DNA from: Cordylochernes scorpioides
Lineage: Eukaryota; Arthropoda; Arachnida; Pseudoscorpiones; Chernetidae
Assembly (NCBI GenBank): GCA_030710605.1
Contig: CP092876.1
Coordinates: 58,333,252 to 58,397,251 of the forward strand
Length of the DNA: 64,000 nt
Direction: 5' to 3'
Under the pieces are notes generated by a model. It made no database searches. It had not been told where the DNA came from and saw only the letters and a program-made list of their open reading frames with translations. This document shows positions 21,127 through 30,549 of the stretch, piece by piece. Positions within the stretch are counted from its first letter, which is position 1. Each line of letters begins with the position of its first letter. The translations under genes were made by a program, and so were the position numbers.

Positions 21127-22116
21127 CAGTATAACCTCGTTAATTCGACACTACCTTAATTCGACCATATTCTGATGTCCTGACCTACGGCCTATCAAAT
21201 AACAAACCGTAATTCGACAGTATCGATAATACGACAGTTCCGATAGTTCGACCATTTTAAAATTCGAATTTCGACAGATGTGAATGTTTTTTTTTACATT
21301 TTAAACTTTACCGCTAAAAAGGTATTACAGCGGCGGCGATTGGCGGGCGCCGATAGGATCATGCCCGCTCACTTTTGGTTTCTGTTAGTTTAAGTTTCAC
21401 TTTGCAGTGCCGTTGCGCAATGTTGCGAATGTTATTATTATTATTTTTTTTACGCGGGAATTTAGGCATCGTGCGCTAATTAATAATATTATTTTCTTTT
21501 TAATTTTCAGCATTGAAATATTTTAGTTATTTTTAAAATTTACAAATAATTTCCTTTTGAATAAATAAATCTTCATAAAATGTAGCCACAATAATTATGA
21601 TAACATTTTATTTCAATATTCCATTTCCGTGTTGTTATAAAAGATTTAAACACAAAATTAATAACATCTGCAGCAGCAGTGGATGCCTTTAATACTATAG
21701 AAGCTCTTTGTTATTTAAAAGACATTTCAGAAGAAGAAAGACATGCATGTTTTTTTTAAATAGACTATCTGGAATACATCCTGAATAGGATTTCAGTGCA
21801 AAAATGACATCTATAAAGGAATTTTTAAAAATATCTTCATGATTATTTTTAAATTTTATTTTCTATTTATTTCCTTTCAACTTCTATATTCTTCAATTAA
21901 AATAAAAAAATTACTTGTAATTATTTATGTTTCAAAAATATGTATTATTGCCATTTTGTCTTTGATACTAAAAGTTTATAATGAAAACAAAAAAATAAAT
22001 TCAAAAAGTACATACAATGGTTTCAATTAATATCAATAATTTATATTTCAAAGCAATTTTTTAATTATTTTAAATTTTTTCCTTTAATTCAACAGAAAGC
22101 TCTGTTCCCTTGGGGT
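21127..22116. mobile_element. Non-autonomous Tigger-like element T3, inverted copy
   Basis: Starts CAGTATAACCTCGTTAATTC. Ends at CTCTGTTCCCTTGGGGTGT, short of the other terminus. Internal blocks match 17210-19750 in reverse complement. No transposase frame. Confidence 0.75.
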
Positions 22117-22129
22117 GTAATATTATTAA

Positions 22130-22420
22130 TCTCAAAATGCTTGATGTCTAAATAGCCAGAGTTAAGAAATAATTACACTTGCGACATTCACAATGGCACT
22201 GCAAAGTGAAACTTAAACTGATCAGAAACCAAAAGTATGTGCAGGCGTGATCCTAAAGTTCGCTTTTCAGCGGCCGCCGATCACCATTGTAATACCTTTT
22301 TAACGGTAAAGTTGTATGTAAACAACAATCAACTTAAAATTTGAATTTTAAAATGGTCGATTTATCAGAAATGTCGAATTACCATTTGTTATTTGATAGG
22401 CAGGAGGTAGGAACAATCGT
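22130..22420. repeat. Tigger T3 fragment
   Basis: Contains ACTGCAAAGTGAAACTTAAAC and TTTGAATTTTAAAATGGTCG, as in the ends of T3 at 19380-19750 and 40955-41431. Terminus missing. Confidence 0.65.
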
Positions 22421-22450
22421 GCCACAACAATAGGTAGAATTGATGTAAAA

Positions 22451-22705
22451 ATTTATTTATAAAGGACTGCGGCGTATGATTATAAAACAACACTTAAAGT
22501 TTCACCGCATAAGTTTCTTTTCTGTGAAAAATCAATATTTATTTCAAAGAGAAATATTTACTATTTCTAACTTTTTTGGATGAAGTTAGAAATAGTAAAT
22601 ATTTCTCTTTGAAATAAATATTGATTTTTCACAGAAAAGAAACTTATGCGGTGAAACTTTAAGTGTTGTTTTATAATCATACGCCGCAGTCCTTTATAAA
22701 TAAAT
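22451..22705. repeat. Perfect 122-bp inverted repeat with 11-bp spacer
   Basis: 22451-22572 and 22584-22705 are exact reverse complements as far as I can check. The ends are ATTTATTTATAAAGG and CCTTTATAAATAAAT. Spacer 22573-22583. No related sequence elsewhere in the window. The right end runs straight into a family A arm. Confidence 0.9.
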
Positions 22706-22815
22706 AGTGTGTATAAAATATGGAATGCTTCACCATTTTGTGTCATCCTTGTGCAGGGGTCATGCTAATCTTCTATTTCACCCACTATTTATTTATTTGG
22801 CCTTATTACCTTGTG
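22706..22815. mobile_element. Family A arms around a U6 snRNA fragment
   Basis: AATAAATAGTGTGT at the left and CCCACTATTTATTTATTTGG..TTATTACCTTGTG at the right are family A arms. The usual central hairpin is replaced by the U6 fragment. Confidence 0.7.
22715..22774 (-). pseudogene. U6 snRNA 3' fragment
   Basis: On the minus strand it reads AGAAGATTAGCATGACCCCT, then TGCACAAGGATGACAC and GGTGAAGCATTCCATATTTT: the 3' 60 nt of U6 with a few changes. The 5' half of U6 is absent. Confidence 0.9.
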
Positions 22816-23167
22816 CTTAGTTCTGAAGTTTTCTATCAACAATAACAAAAGACTAGTATAAAATAATATTAAATGTTTAGTGATCTTTCTGGATGATTAT
22901 CTTACTTCATTTCTATTTAACTTACCCTGTTCACATAGCTAGAAGCATGAAATTTTTCTAGCACAATTATAATTAATGTTTAGTAACTTAGCAACATTTT
23001 TTGAAAGAATTTCAACTTGTGAGTATATTTAGTTGATTGAAGTTTCTTTTCTTTTTTAAATTGTTTGATACAAGGCTTTTAAAAAAAATCTATATAAAAT
23101 CATATGATCTGATTTTAATATATATTTATTTTTAAAATCGAAAAAGGCATAACCTGACAAGCACATG

Positions 23168-23303
23168 TGCTTTTTAGATGGCAGAACGCTATCTAGTGGA
23201 ACAGAAATCAACTGAACTTTTATTTAGCCTGTTCCCTGATAAAATTTGGTTGATTTCTGTTCCACTAGATGGCGTTCTACCATCTAAAAAGCACAGTTGA
23301 CCT
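23168..23303. repeat. Small inverted repeat
   Basis: GTGCTTTTTAGATGGCAGAA and TAGTGGAACAGAAATCAAC are mirrored at 23250-23302. Shares TTTTTAGATG.CAGA.CG and CTAGTG.AACAGAAATCAAC with 59215-59265. Confidence 0.75.
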
Positions 23304-23364
23304 GTACCACGTGTACTAAGGATAAAAAGCAATATATAAATCCAGATAATTTGTTTCGCAAATA

Positions 23365-23611
23365 CAGTAGAACCTCCACGAGAGGACACCTCTCTACAAA
23401 GGACAGCTTTCATTTTTGAAATTCCCAATTTTACTGATAAGGCACAATTTGGATTATAGATTATAAACACAAGGTAATAAGACCAAGGTCTTATTACCTT
23501 TTGTTCCCAATTTTACTATTGAACAACTACTCTCTGGTAAAAGGACACCTCTTTCTAAAAGACACTTTGGCTCTGCAATTAGGTGTCCTTTACAGGAAGG
23601 TTCTACTATAC
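23365..23611. mobile_element. Pogo-like MITE P2, interrupted by a family A fragment
   Basis: Ends CAGTAGAACCTCC and inverted GGTTCTACTAT. Internal AGGACACCTCTCTACAAAGG. A family A piece (CACAATTTGGATTATAG..AAGGTAATAAG) lies at 23444-23505. Sister copies at 30550, 33119 and 37258. Confidence 0.8.
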
Positions 23612-23612
23612 C

Positions 23613-23745
23613 TTTTTTTTGCTTATCCCTAGTACACGTGGTACAGGCCATTAAATCAGAAAAAAGTGCCCAATGCGGGATTCAATCCCGGGTCATCGCT
23701 GTCAAAAACCAACAGTTTAGACCATCTTTCCACCGACCCCCTCTA
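23613..23745 (-). mobile_element. tRNA-derived SINE, deleted
   Basis: GCTTATCCCTAGTACACG at the left joins directly to the tRNA-like head: GGGATTCAATCCCGGGTC is a B box on the minus strand and CCACCGACCCCC is the start. The body is missing. Confidence 0.8.
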
Positions 23746-23782
23746 CTCTATAAGTATTGTAGGTATTTGCGAATGATTTGCT

Positions 23783-24047
23783 ACAACCCGGGTTAGATTA
23801 CCGCATTGGGCACTTTTTTCTGATTAGAAAAAAATGTTCCAATGGCCCCCGATTCTTGCAAAAGTCCAACCCCACCAGTGAGCGCAAATAACCAAACGGG
23901 GCTCTGACACATTTGTAAGTGCAAAGTCAAACTGCTTTTCACATGTATAGACATGTGGTGCACTTACAATAAAAGCAGTCGTCTACTTCTACCCACCATG
24001 ATTATCATGGCCTGTACTACATGTACTTGGGAGATTAAAAAAAAAAG
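23783..24047 (+). mobile_element. tRNA-derived SINE, 5' truncated
   Basis: Begins near the B box (ACCCGGGTTAGATTACCGC) and runs through the body to an A-rich tail at 24037-24046. Confidence 0.8.
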
Positions 24048-24480
24048 GTATTTGCGAAACAATTGGCTTGATGATGGTCTAATGCTTGCCATTTTATCTT
24101 AAATAAAGAAACATTGCAATTATCTTGATTGATATATTGTGTTTATACTTTTTCAATTATTTAGAGAATCTTTTTAACAATGTTATTTTAAATATTTGCC
24201 TGTTTAAATATATTTAACATAAATAATTTAGAAAATTCGTTGTTGTTGTTTCTTATCCCCTTGTGTAAAGATTACACAGATTAAAGTTATATTTTTACCA
24301 AAGCTATTAATGGACATTAGTTCATAACAAATATACCTTCTTTATTATAGACATTTTTCAATTCAGTAATTGTGGATATATAAAGGTTTAACATTTTAAA
24401 GATATCTTTGTTATCCCAGAATATCCAAATTGTGTACAAACAGGGAAGGTAGAAAACAGCCATCAACGCAGAAAAATCAT

Positions 24481-24486
24481 TTTATT
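24481..24486 (-). terminator. NDUFB5: Polyadenylation signal of NDUFB5
   Basis: AATAAA on the minus strand, 33 nt after the stop codon of the last NDUFB5 exon. Confidence 0.6.
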
Positions 24487-24518
24487 CATTATCTACACAC
24501 CTAGTGGGTAGAGAGAAT

Positions 24519-24693
24519 CTACTTGTTTCTCCATTCACTGGTGTACACGTTGATATCATTGGGCGAATTGTCTTTCATGGCATCCGATTCGTATCTCAGG
24601 TGGCGTATGTCATCTGCCTCGAAAGGCTGGTAGTAGAGGCCAACGTAGTCTTGCCGTGTCTTGATGAGGTCAAACGTCTTCTCTCGGAGGATC
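24519..24693 (-). CDS. NDUFB5: NDUFB5 last exon (complex I B-subunit SGDH)
   Basis: On the minus strand an acceptor (ATGTGTGACAG) precedes 24693. The first G completes the AG left by the previous exon, giving Arg. It then reads ILREKTFDLIKTRQDYVGLY and YQPFEADDIRHLRYES to a TAG at 24519-24521. This is the C-terminal matrix or intermembrane tail of NDUFB5, an accessory subunit of the membrane arm of mitochondrial complex I. Phase fits exactly with 33586-33692. The intron between them is 8.9 kb and holds a Penelope-like element, Helitrons, a tRNA-like gene and a LINE relic. No defect seen in the exon. Confidence 0.85.
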
Positions 24694-24754
24694 CTGTCAC
24701 ACATAGTTCCATATATGTTATAGAAAAATTATTTTATTTCAAAACAATAAATGA

Positions 24755-25085
24755 TAAGCCACAATTTGGATTATAGATTATAAACACAAGGTAATTAAAG
24801 ACCAAATCCAAATAAATAAATAGTGTGTGACGTTTCAATAACAGCGTTGTTAATATCTTCAGACAAAAGTACTGAATAAGAAATTTTACGCAGCATGTTT
24901 TAAATAGTTACTGTTATCAAGTGTGTAAACAAGATAGCAGATAAGAAGATAGTTTTCACAGTAACTATTTAAAACATGCTGTGTAAAATTTCTTATCAGT
25001 ACTTTTGGCTGAAGATGGTAACAATGCCGTTACCGAAACGTCACACACTATTTATTTATTTGGTCTTATTACCTTATGTTCAAAA
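24755..25085. mobile_element. Family A foldback repeat, long copy A5
   Basis: Full palindrome with both arms (CACAATTTGGATTATAG..AGTGTGTGACG and its mirror) and a longer loop (GTTACTGTTATCAAGTGTG). Hammerhead-like block on the plus strand at 25009-25042: CTGAAGATGGTAACAATGCC, then GTTACCGAAACGTC. In an NDUFB5 intron. Confidence 0.85.
25009..25042 (+). ncRNA. Hammerhead-like motif of family A (best single copy)
   Basis: CTGAAGA, one unpaired T, GGTAAC/GTTACC stem, GAA, then ACGT and C as the cleavage position. Stem I is poor in this copy (TTGG against ACAC). In the family consensus it is TGT against ACA. The one-base bulge after CTGANGA departs from the canonical fold. Confidence 0.45.
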
Positions 25086-25164
25086 TTATAATATCATAGA
25101 TTAATCTATTCTGTTAAATCGACCGCCAGAGGTCGCACTTTCCCTATATAGGCCTATTGTTGTT

Positions 25165-25416
25165 GTTTCCCGAGGGCCGGCTCAAACCTTTTGTACATTA
25201 TGTAAATAAGTTTTTCATTTTTTTATTCTTACTCCTTAAGTCAGGCATACCTTTCTCAAATTATGTTTTCTATATTCCATAAGCTCAATTAAAGCTATTT
25301 CTAATCTTCGCTATTTTTATTATACTTTCAATGTTTAAACCACGACTGACTGCATTACCATAGCATAATCCTCAAGATAATCAAAGATCAACAGAAAAAC
25401 TTTATATTTATAATAT
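25165..25416. repeat. Dispersed repeat R, copy 2
   Basis: Related to 1543-1838. Ends at the 3' terminus of a minus-strand Helitron. Confidence 0.7.
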
Positions 25417-25417
25417 A

Positions 25418-25503
25418 CTAGCCGAATGACCCGGGTTTTACCCGATTAAATGCTTTTATTCAAATACTATTTGTTACAATTATAAATTGGCGCCGTGGAT
25501 GTC
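25418..25503 (-). mobile_element. Helitron 3' end, interrupted by the Penelope-like element
   Basis: On the minus strand it ends ACCCGGGTCATTCGGCTAG, a Helitron-type terminus with CTAG, although the usual GC hairpin is partly lost. The same element continues beyond the Penelope insertion at 29193-29220 (CGTCCCGCTCCAAACTTTG). A sister copy without the insertion is at 50195-50302. The 5' end was not found. Confidence 0.75.
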
Positions 25504-25541
25504 ACTCTTGTGAAACAGACATCATATCGCCACGCTGTAAG

Positions 25542-26717
25542 AAGGAAAAACAGGGTAACGTGGTAAGATTCTTTAATAGAACACGACGAGCTTTCAGGCA
25601 GCAACTGCCCTTCTTCAGGTCTTATACAAGTGTAGACAAAGAAGTGCCATATTTATAAGCGAAAATATTTACATATATACGCGCAAGGAATAAGGAATTT
25701 TACATACTGAAGATTGGAAAGGGGAATTTGCATATTTACAAATAAAATAAAACAAACTCTGTGTGAGAAATAGAGGCAAAAAACTGAGATAAAAATAAAA
25801 CTGAAGGCAAAACACGGAGATAAAAATTGAACCGTAAATAACAATAAAACCCAGAAACATATCAGCGAGTGAGGCCGTAAAATATTGTATATTGCGGTGG
25901 GAGATCAATCTTCCGGTTAAAACTGGGAGTACAGTTGGACACCAGTGCTTCCAGAACCAAGCGTTGGTACTTGTTTCCAATATCCCTGTATACAGAAATC
26001 GTATCGTCTAAATTAAAGGAATGGTCGAAATCTGCCATGTGTTGAAAGATGAGAGATTTTCGATCTTTGGAACGTATATTACGGTTGTGTTCGCGGATTC
26101 TAGTGGCGATGGTTCGACCAGTTTCACCAATGTAGCATTGCTCACAATCGTTGCATGATATTTTATAGATGCCGTTATTGAGGGATAGAGGGTTAAGTTT
26201 GATGGAGCTTTTTGTTATGGGGTGCCGTAAGGATGCTTCTAGGGAAGGCGAATTTTTGAAAAACGTGCGAATACCGAATTTTCGTAAAAATAACGCAATA
26301 TCAGAGTTCGTGGTCGAAAAAGGAAGGACACAGACGTTTTTATACAGCGGAGGTGTAACTTTTTTGTGGTTCGGAATGTAAAAATGGCGGTCAATAAAAT
26401 TATGAGGGTAACCGGCGGATAAAAGATGGGTGTAAACGGTACGCTTCTCGATCGTTCTAAATAAGGCAAGGGAACAATGAGTATATACCCGTTTGGAGAG
26501 AGTTTTTACCGTGGTGATTTTGTGAGAAACCGGGGCATGTGATAAAAAGTGTAAATAGGAGGGAGTGAAGTTAGGCTTGCGAAATACGGTGGTCTGAAAA
26601 GTGCCATTAGTGTTGATGACTAAAACGTCTAAAAACGGGATGCAATTAAAACAGGATGGGTTGTGAGTAAAACGGAGATCATGATGGTATGAGTTTAAAA
26701 CCGTGAGTATGGGGAGA
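25542..26717 (-). repeat. Left inverted arm of the Penelope-like element
   Basis: About 1,175 bp, minus-strand copy of 28001-29177 with only a few differences. It contains an intact C-terminal coding segment where the right arm has a stop (CGA here, TGA there at 28656-28658). Confidence 0.92.
25587..25623 (-). ncRNA. Hammerhead-like motif, left arm
   Basis: Mirror of 29101-29137: CTGAAGA, AGGGCAG/CTGCCT stem, GAAA, then GCTCGTC on the minus strand. Confidence 0.4.
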
Positions 26718-28658
26718 ATTAGAGGCTCCCGTGCTATGATCCGTTTTTTACAAAAAACCATCAGAGGTCTGCTTTGCCTGCTCTCTCCCAGAATCCCTTC
26801 CAATGATCTCGGCTCTCTTGTACAAGGCATAACCGCCCGAGTTAAACTTCAGAACTCTGAGATTGAACTCCGGCACCAGAGGAAGCTGGAATTCTGGCAC
26901 GTGAAATATGGTTTTCCCTCGCTCACCCGCTCCCCCTCTGAAGATACCATTGTTAACCTAACCGACATCGTATTTTCAGACAAGCAGATATCCCTACTAG
27001 AGAAAGGCCTTAGTTTTCGGTTGCCCAATGAACCTGATCTTTTATACACGATTAGCTGTATTGAATCTTCCCTCCAGCACCAGTCCCACACAGACAAACA
27101 TCACATCCGTTCTACCATAGCCAACAAACTTCTTGCTGCTTACAAGAGTTCTTCATCTCGCTCCAATTCCGTCAAGAGCGATCTTGCCTCCTTGAAAGCC
27201 CTCAAGAGCCATCATGATATCCTCATCACTAAATCAGATAAGGGCTCACAAGTAGTTGTGTTAAAAGTTGATGATTACAAGAAGAAAATGTCTGATATCC
27301 TTTCAGACTCCGATACCTTCCAAGAGATTTCACCTGAACGTGTTTGTGCTATTTCTGGTGCCTACAAATCATCACTCAGATTGCTCAGAAGAAACGAATG
27401 CATTACTCCCGATCAGTTCCAGCAGTTTACCTCCAATCTTTCTATGGTTCCATATATATATGGCCTACCAAAAACCCATAAGCCCCGTGTCCCCCTTAGA
27501 CCCATAGTTGCTTACCATCTGTCACCCGCCTTACCACTAGCCAAATACCTTTCTAGCCTTCTAAAACCCCTGGTCAAAACTCATAATCTTTACTCGGTAC
27601 AAGATCCATCTGAATTTTTTACAAGATTAAAGAATGTCCCCCAACCTCGTGGTCTCACCATGTCGACTTTTGACGTGACATCACTCTTTCTGCGCCTCCC
27701 GCATTCTCTGATCATAGATGGCCTAGAGCAACTTCTTTCTTCTTCCACTCTTCCTAGTAATGATCAAAAAACCATCTTGGATCTATTCACCATCTGCCTT
27801 GACATGAATGCTTTAGAATTCGAAGGCTGTTTCTTTGTACAGATGAGAGGCTCCCCTATGGGCAGCCCTCTTTCCACAATAGCAGCTGAGATTGTTATGT
27901 CTAATCTGGACCGGTGGTTAGTTTCCCATAATCATTTGGGGATCGAGATGTGGTCGAGGTACGTTGACGACATTTTTTGCCTCCATCGTGATACCGACCA
28001 TCTCCCCATACTCACGGTTTTAAACTCATACCATCATGATCTCCGTTTTACTCACAACCCATCCTGTTTTAATTGCATCCCGTTTTTAGACGTTTTAGTC
28101 ATCAACACTAATGGCACTTTTCAGACCACCGTATTTCGCAAGCCTAACTTCACTCCCTCCTATTTACACTTTTTATCACATGCCCCGGTTTCTCACAAAA
28201 TCACCACGGTAAAAACTCTCTCCAAACGGGTATATACTCATTGTTCCCTTGCCTTATTTAGAACGATCGAGAAGCGTACCGTTTACACCCATCTTTTATC
28301 CGCCGGTTACCCTCATAATTTTATTGACCGCCATTTTTACGTTCCGAACCACAAAAAAGTTACACCTCCGCTGTATAAAAACGTCTGTGTCCTTCCTTTT
28401 TCGACCACGAACTCTGATATTGCATTATTTTTACGAAAATTCGGTATTCGCACGTTTTTCAAAAATTCGCCTTCCCTAGAAGCATCCTTACGGCACCCCA
28501 TAACAAAAAGCTCCATCAAACTTAACCCTCTATCCCTCAATAACGGCATCTATAAAATATCATGCAACGATTGTGAGCAATGCTACATTGGTGAAACTGG
28601 TCGAACCATCGCCACTAGAATCCGCGAACACAACCGTAATATACGTTCCAAAGATTGA
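26709..28658 (+). CDS. Penelope-type reverse transcriptase/GIY-YIG protein, C-terminally truncated
   Basis: 649 residues from the ATG at 26709, just inside the end of the left arm. The N-terminal ~200 residues are helical and basic, then come the RT signatures: YGLPKTHKPRVPLRPI, a thumb-side QMRGSPMGSPLS near residue 380 and the catalytic YVDD near 418. The C-terminal endonuclease shows GIYKIS near 613 and CYIGETGR near 625. A TGA at 28656-28658 ends it just after the R-E-H-N box of the nuclease, some 65 codons before the end that the inverted arm still encodes. RT would prime from the endonuclease nick. The truncation may impair the nuclease; otherwise the frame is intact. Confidence 0.92.
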   Translation: MGRIRGSRAMIRFLQKTIRGLLCLLSPRIPSNDLGSLVQGITARVKLQNSEIELRHQRKLEFWHVKYGFPSLTRSPSEDTIVNLTDIVFSDKQISLLEKGLSFRLPNEPDLLYTISCIESSLQHQSHTDKHHIRSTIANKLLAAYKSSSSRSNSVKSDLASLKALKSHHDILITKSDKGSQVVVLKVDDYKKKMSDILSDSDTFQEISPERVCAISGAYKSSLRLLRRNECITPDQFQQFTSNLSMVPYIYGLPKTHKPRVPLRPIVAYHLSPALPLAKYLSSLLKPLVKTHNLYSVQDPSEFFTRLKNVPQPRGLTMSTFDVTSLFLRLPHSLIIDGLEQLLSSSTLPSNDQKTILDLFTICLDMNALEFEGCFFVQMRGSPMGSPLSTIAAEIVMSNLDRWLVSHNHLGIEMWSRYVDDIFCLHRDTDHLPILTVLNSYHHDLRFTHNPSCFNCIPFLDVLVINTNGTFQTTVFRKPNFTPSYLHFLSHAPVSHKITTVKTLSKRVYTHCSLALFRTIEKRTVYTHLLSAGYPHNFIDRHFYVPNHKKVTPPLYKNVCVLPFSTTNSDIALFLRKFGIRTFFKNSPSLEASLRHPITKSSIKLNPLSLNNGIYKISCNDCEQCYIGETGRTIATRIREHNRNIRSKD

Positions 28659-29177
28659 AAATCTCTCATCTTTCAACACATGGCAGATTTCGACCATTCC
28701 TTTAATTTAGACGATACGATTTCTGTATACAGGGATATTGGAAACAAGTACCAACGCTTGGTTCTGGAAGCACTGGTGTCCAACTGTACTCCCAGTTTTA
28801 ACCGGAAGATTGATCTCCCACCGCAATATACAATATTTTACGGCCTCACTCGCTGATATGTTTCTGGGTTTTATTGTTATTTACGGTTCAATTTTTATCT
28901 CCGTGTTTTGCCTTCAGGTTTAATTTTTATCTCCGTTTTTTGCCTCTATTTCTCACACAGAGTTTGTTTTATTTTATTTGTAAATATGCAAATTCCCCTT
29001 TCCAATCTTCAGTATGTAAAATTCCTTATTCCTTGCGCGTATATATGTAAATATTTTCGCTTATAAATATGGCACTTCTTTGTCTACACTTGTATAAGAC
29101 CTGAAGAAGGGCAGTTGCTGCCTGAAAGCTCGTCGTGTTCTATTAAAGAATCTTACCACGTTACCCTGTTTTTCCTT
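28001..29177 (+). repeat. Right arm of the Penelope-like element
   Basis: Holds the last ~220 codons of the ORF, the 3' untranslated tail and a hammerhead-like block. Inverted relative to 25542-26717. Confidence 0.92.
29101..29137 (+). ncRNA. Hammerhead-like motif, right arm
   Basis: CTGAAGA (29101-29107), stem II AGGGCAG-TTG-CTGCCT with one bulged G, GAAA, then GCTCGTC with C as cleavage nucleotide. Stem I pairs GTATAAGAC with GTGTTCTAT with two mismatches. Stem III has only the closing A-U. Penelope-like elements are known to carry minimal hammerheads, which supports the call. Confidence 0.5.
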
Positions 29178-29192
29178 TGACTCTTGTGAAAC

Positions 29193-29730
29193 GTCCCGCT
29201 CCAAACTTTGGGTCTGAGAAGCGATATTTTTATAAAGAGATGATCTGGCTTTGTGTCTTCTGCTCGAATGAATGTTTTTCTGTTAGAATTTTGTTCCTGC
29301 ATACTAAAAATGAACTGGCTTCACCCGTGGTCTCTGCTTTTTGGAATTTTTCCGGATATAATTTTGTATCTGATAATCAAATATGATACAGCAATATTGT
29401 CATCATCATTTTCTGAATAAAAAACAACTATTTTTTCCCCAGAACCTGTCAATTTATTTTTCTTGACTAAAAATCAGAAAAATATCTTTTCCAGATTTTT
29501 CTCTATGTCCTGTTAAAACACGTTTTACATGTCCATTAGGTCAGCTGATATTACCTCCCATCTTCACCGCTAGAGGCGCTGCTTGCGAGCAAAAGGGCAA
29601 ATTTGCAACGCAATTTGCAAATAACTTGTATACTTGTGCACATAGACTATAAATCTGTACATAGACAGGAAAAGTACATATATTTTAATAATATAAATGA
29701 GTTTTAAAAATTGTAAAAAAAAAAAAAAAT
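29193..29730. other. Remainder of the interrupted Helitron and unassigned sequence
   Basis: The first ~30 bp continue the Helitron split by the Penelope insertion. No gene or further repeat recognised in the rest. Confidence 0.4.
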
Positions 29731-29800
29731 GCATCGGCTGGGAATCGAACCCGGGGCGCATGCATGGCAGGCGAGCATTCTACCACTGAACCACCGATGC
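29730..29800 (-). tRNA. tRNA-Gly(GCC)-like gene, diverged
   Basis: Minus strand: acceptor GCATCGG pairs fully with CCGATGC. D arm TGGTTCAGTGGTAGAAT, anticodon loop CTGCCAT (GCC), T arm GGGTTCGATTCCC. Two mismatches in the anticodon stem (CTCGC against GCATG) and one in the T stem suggest a pseudogene or a fast-evolving copy. A long T run follows immediately as a pol III terminator. No intron. Confidence 0.75.
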
Positions 29801-29888
29801 TTATAAAAATGGCCATATTTGGGTATTTATTCCATTCACAAAAGCAAACGGTGACAGAATTGCTGATTGATGACTGATTTATAATATA

Positions 29889-30377
29889 CTTGCGGATGTA
29901 CCCGGCTTCGCCCGGTTTTACTTGAGTAAAGGTTTGTCTAACGAATCTCTCGATAAAGTGAATATTTTTTCCCGGTCCCTTGAAAAATACTCGATAAGTT
30001 GAATAAAATCAATATTAATTGGTTCCCTCGGTAATTGGAAGTTAAAGGAATAGTATCTTGCCTTGGAATTGTATCATTATTCTTGTCTCAAATAAATTGC
30101 CGTGTCATCCTGAATTTTGTCTTTCCTAATTTTCTACATTACAAAATCATCGTATCATCATGATAATATTTAGAGCAGATTGTTGAATTATAACAGATAA
30201 ATTAGAATATTTATCTTGATTATTTTTAGCTGAAAAGTTATTTCAAAAAATTTATTTGCGAGAAACCTTCCCAGTACTATACTAAATAACTTCCCAAAGT
30301 TTCATGGCGTTTCAATGAGTGGTTTGGTCAGGCATAAAGGACACACACACATACATTCATTTTTATATATATATAGA
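29889..30377 (-). mobile_element. Non-autonomous Helitron
   Basis: On the minus strand it starts TCTATATATATATAAAAATG at 30377 and ends in a small GC hairpin (CCGGGCGAAGCCGGG) followed by TACATCCGCAAG. The last four bases are CAAG where CTAG is usual. No coding frame. Confidence 0.65.
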
Positions 30378-30399
30378 TATAAAGTGATAATAAGGCACC

Positions 30400-30535
30400 A
30401 TATCTATATACAGCAAATGGAAATACTAAGACGTGAATGTTTCTTTTACATATCAAACTTCTACTGTCCTTACTGTGATGAAAATATATTGGGAGGGCTT
30501 GACTCATTAGTGGTGAACCCTCCCAGAAAAGTAAA
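30400..30535 (+). repeat. Family F fragment
   Basis: CTTCTACTGTCCTTACTG, GGGAGGGCTTGACTCATTAG and GTGAACCCTCCCAG, as in 40107-40678. Only the first part of an arm. Confidence 0.7.
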
Positions 30536-30549
30536 TAAATAAATATATA

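Larger units (their letters stand above)
25517..29179 (+). mobile_element. Penelope-like retroelement with inverted arms
   Basis: 3,663 bp. A 13-bp duplication ACTCTTGTGAAAC flanks it (25504-25516 and 29180-29192); the sister Helitron at 50195-50302 has this site once. 25542-26717 is an inverted copy of 28001-29177, which includes the 3' part of the ORF and the tail. The single ORF encodes RT plus GIY-YIG endonuclease, the defining combination of Penelope-like elements. About 25 extra bases lie between the left duplication and the left arm. Confidence 0.93.
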
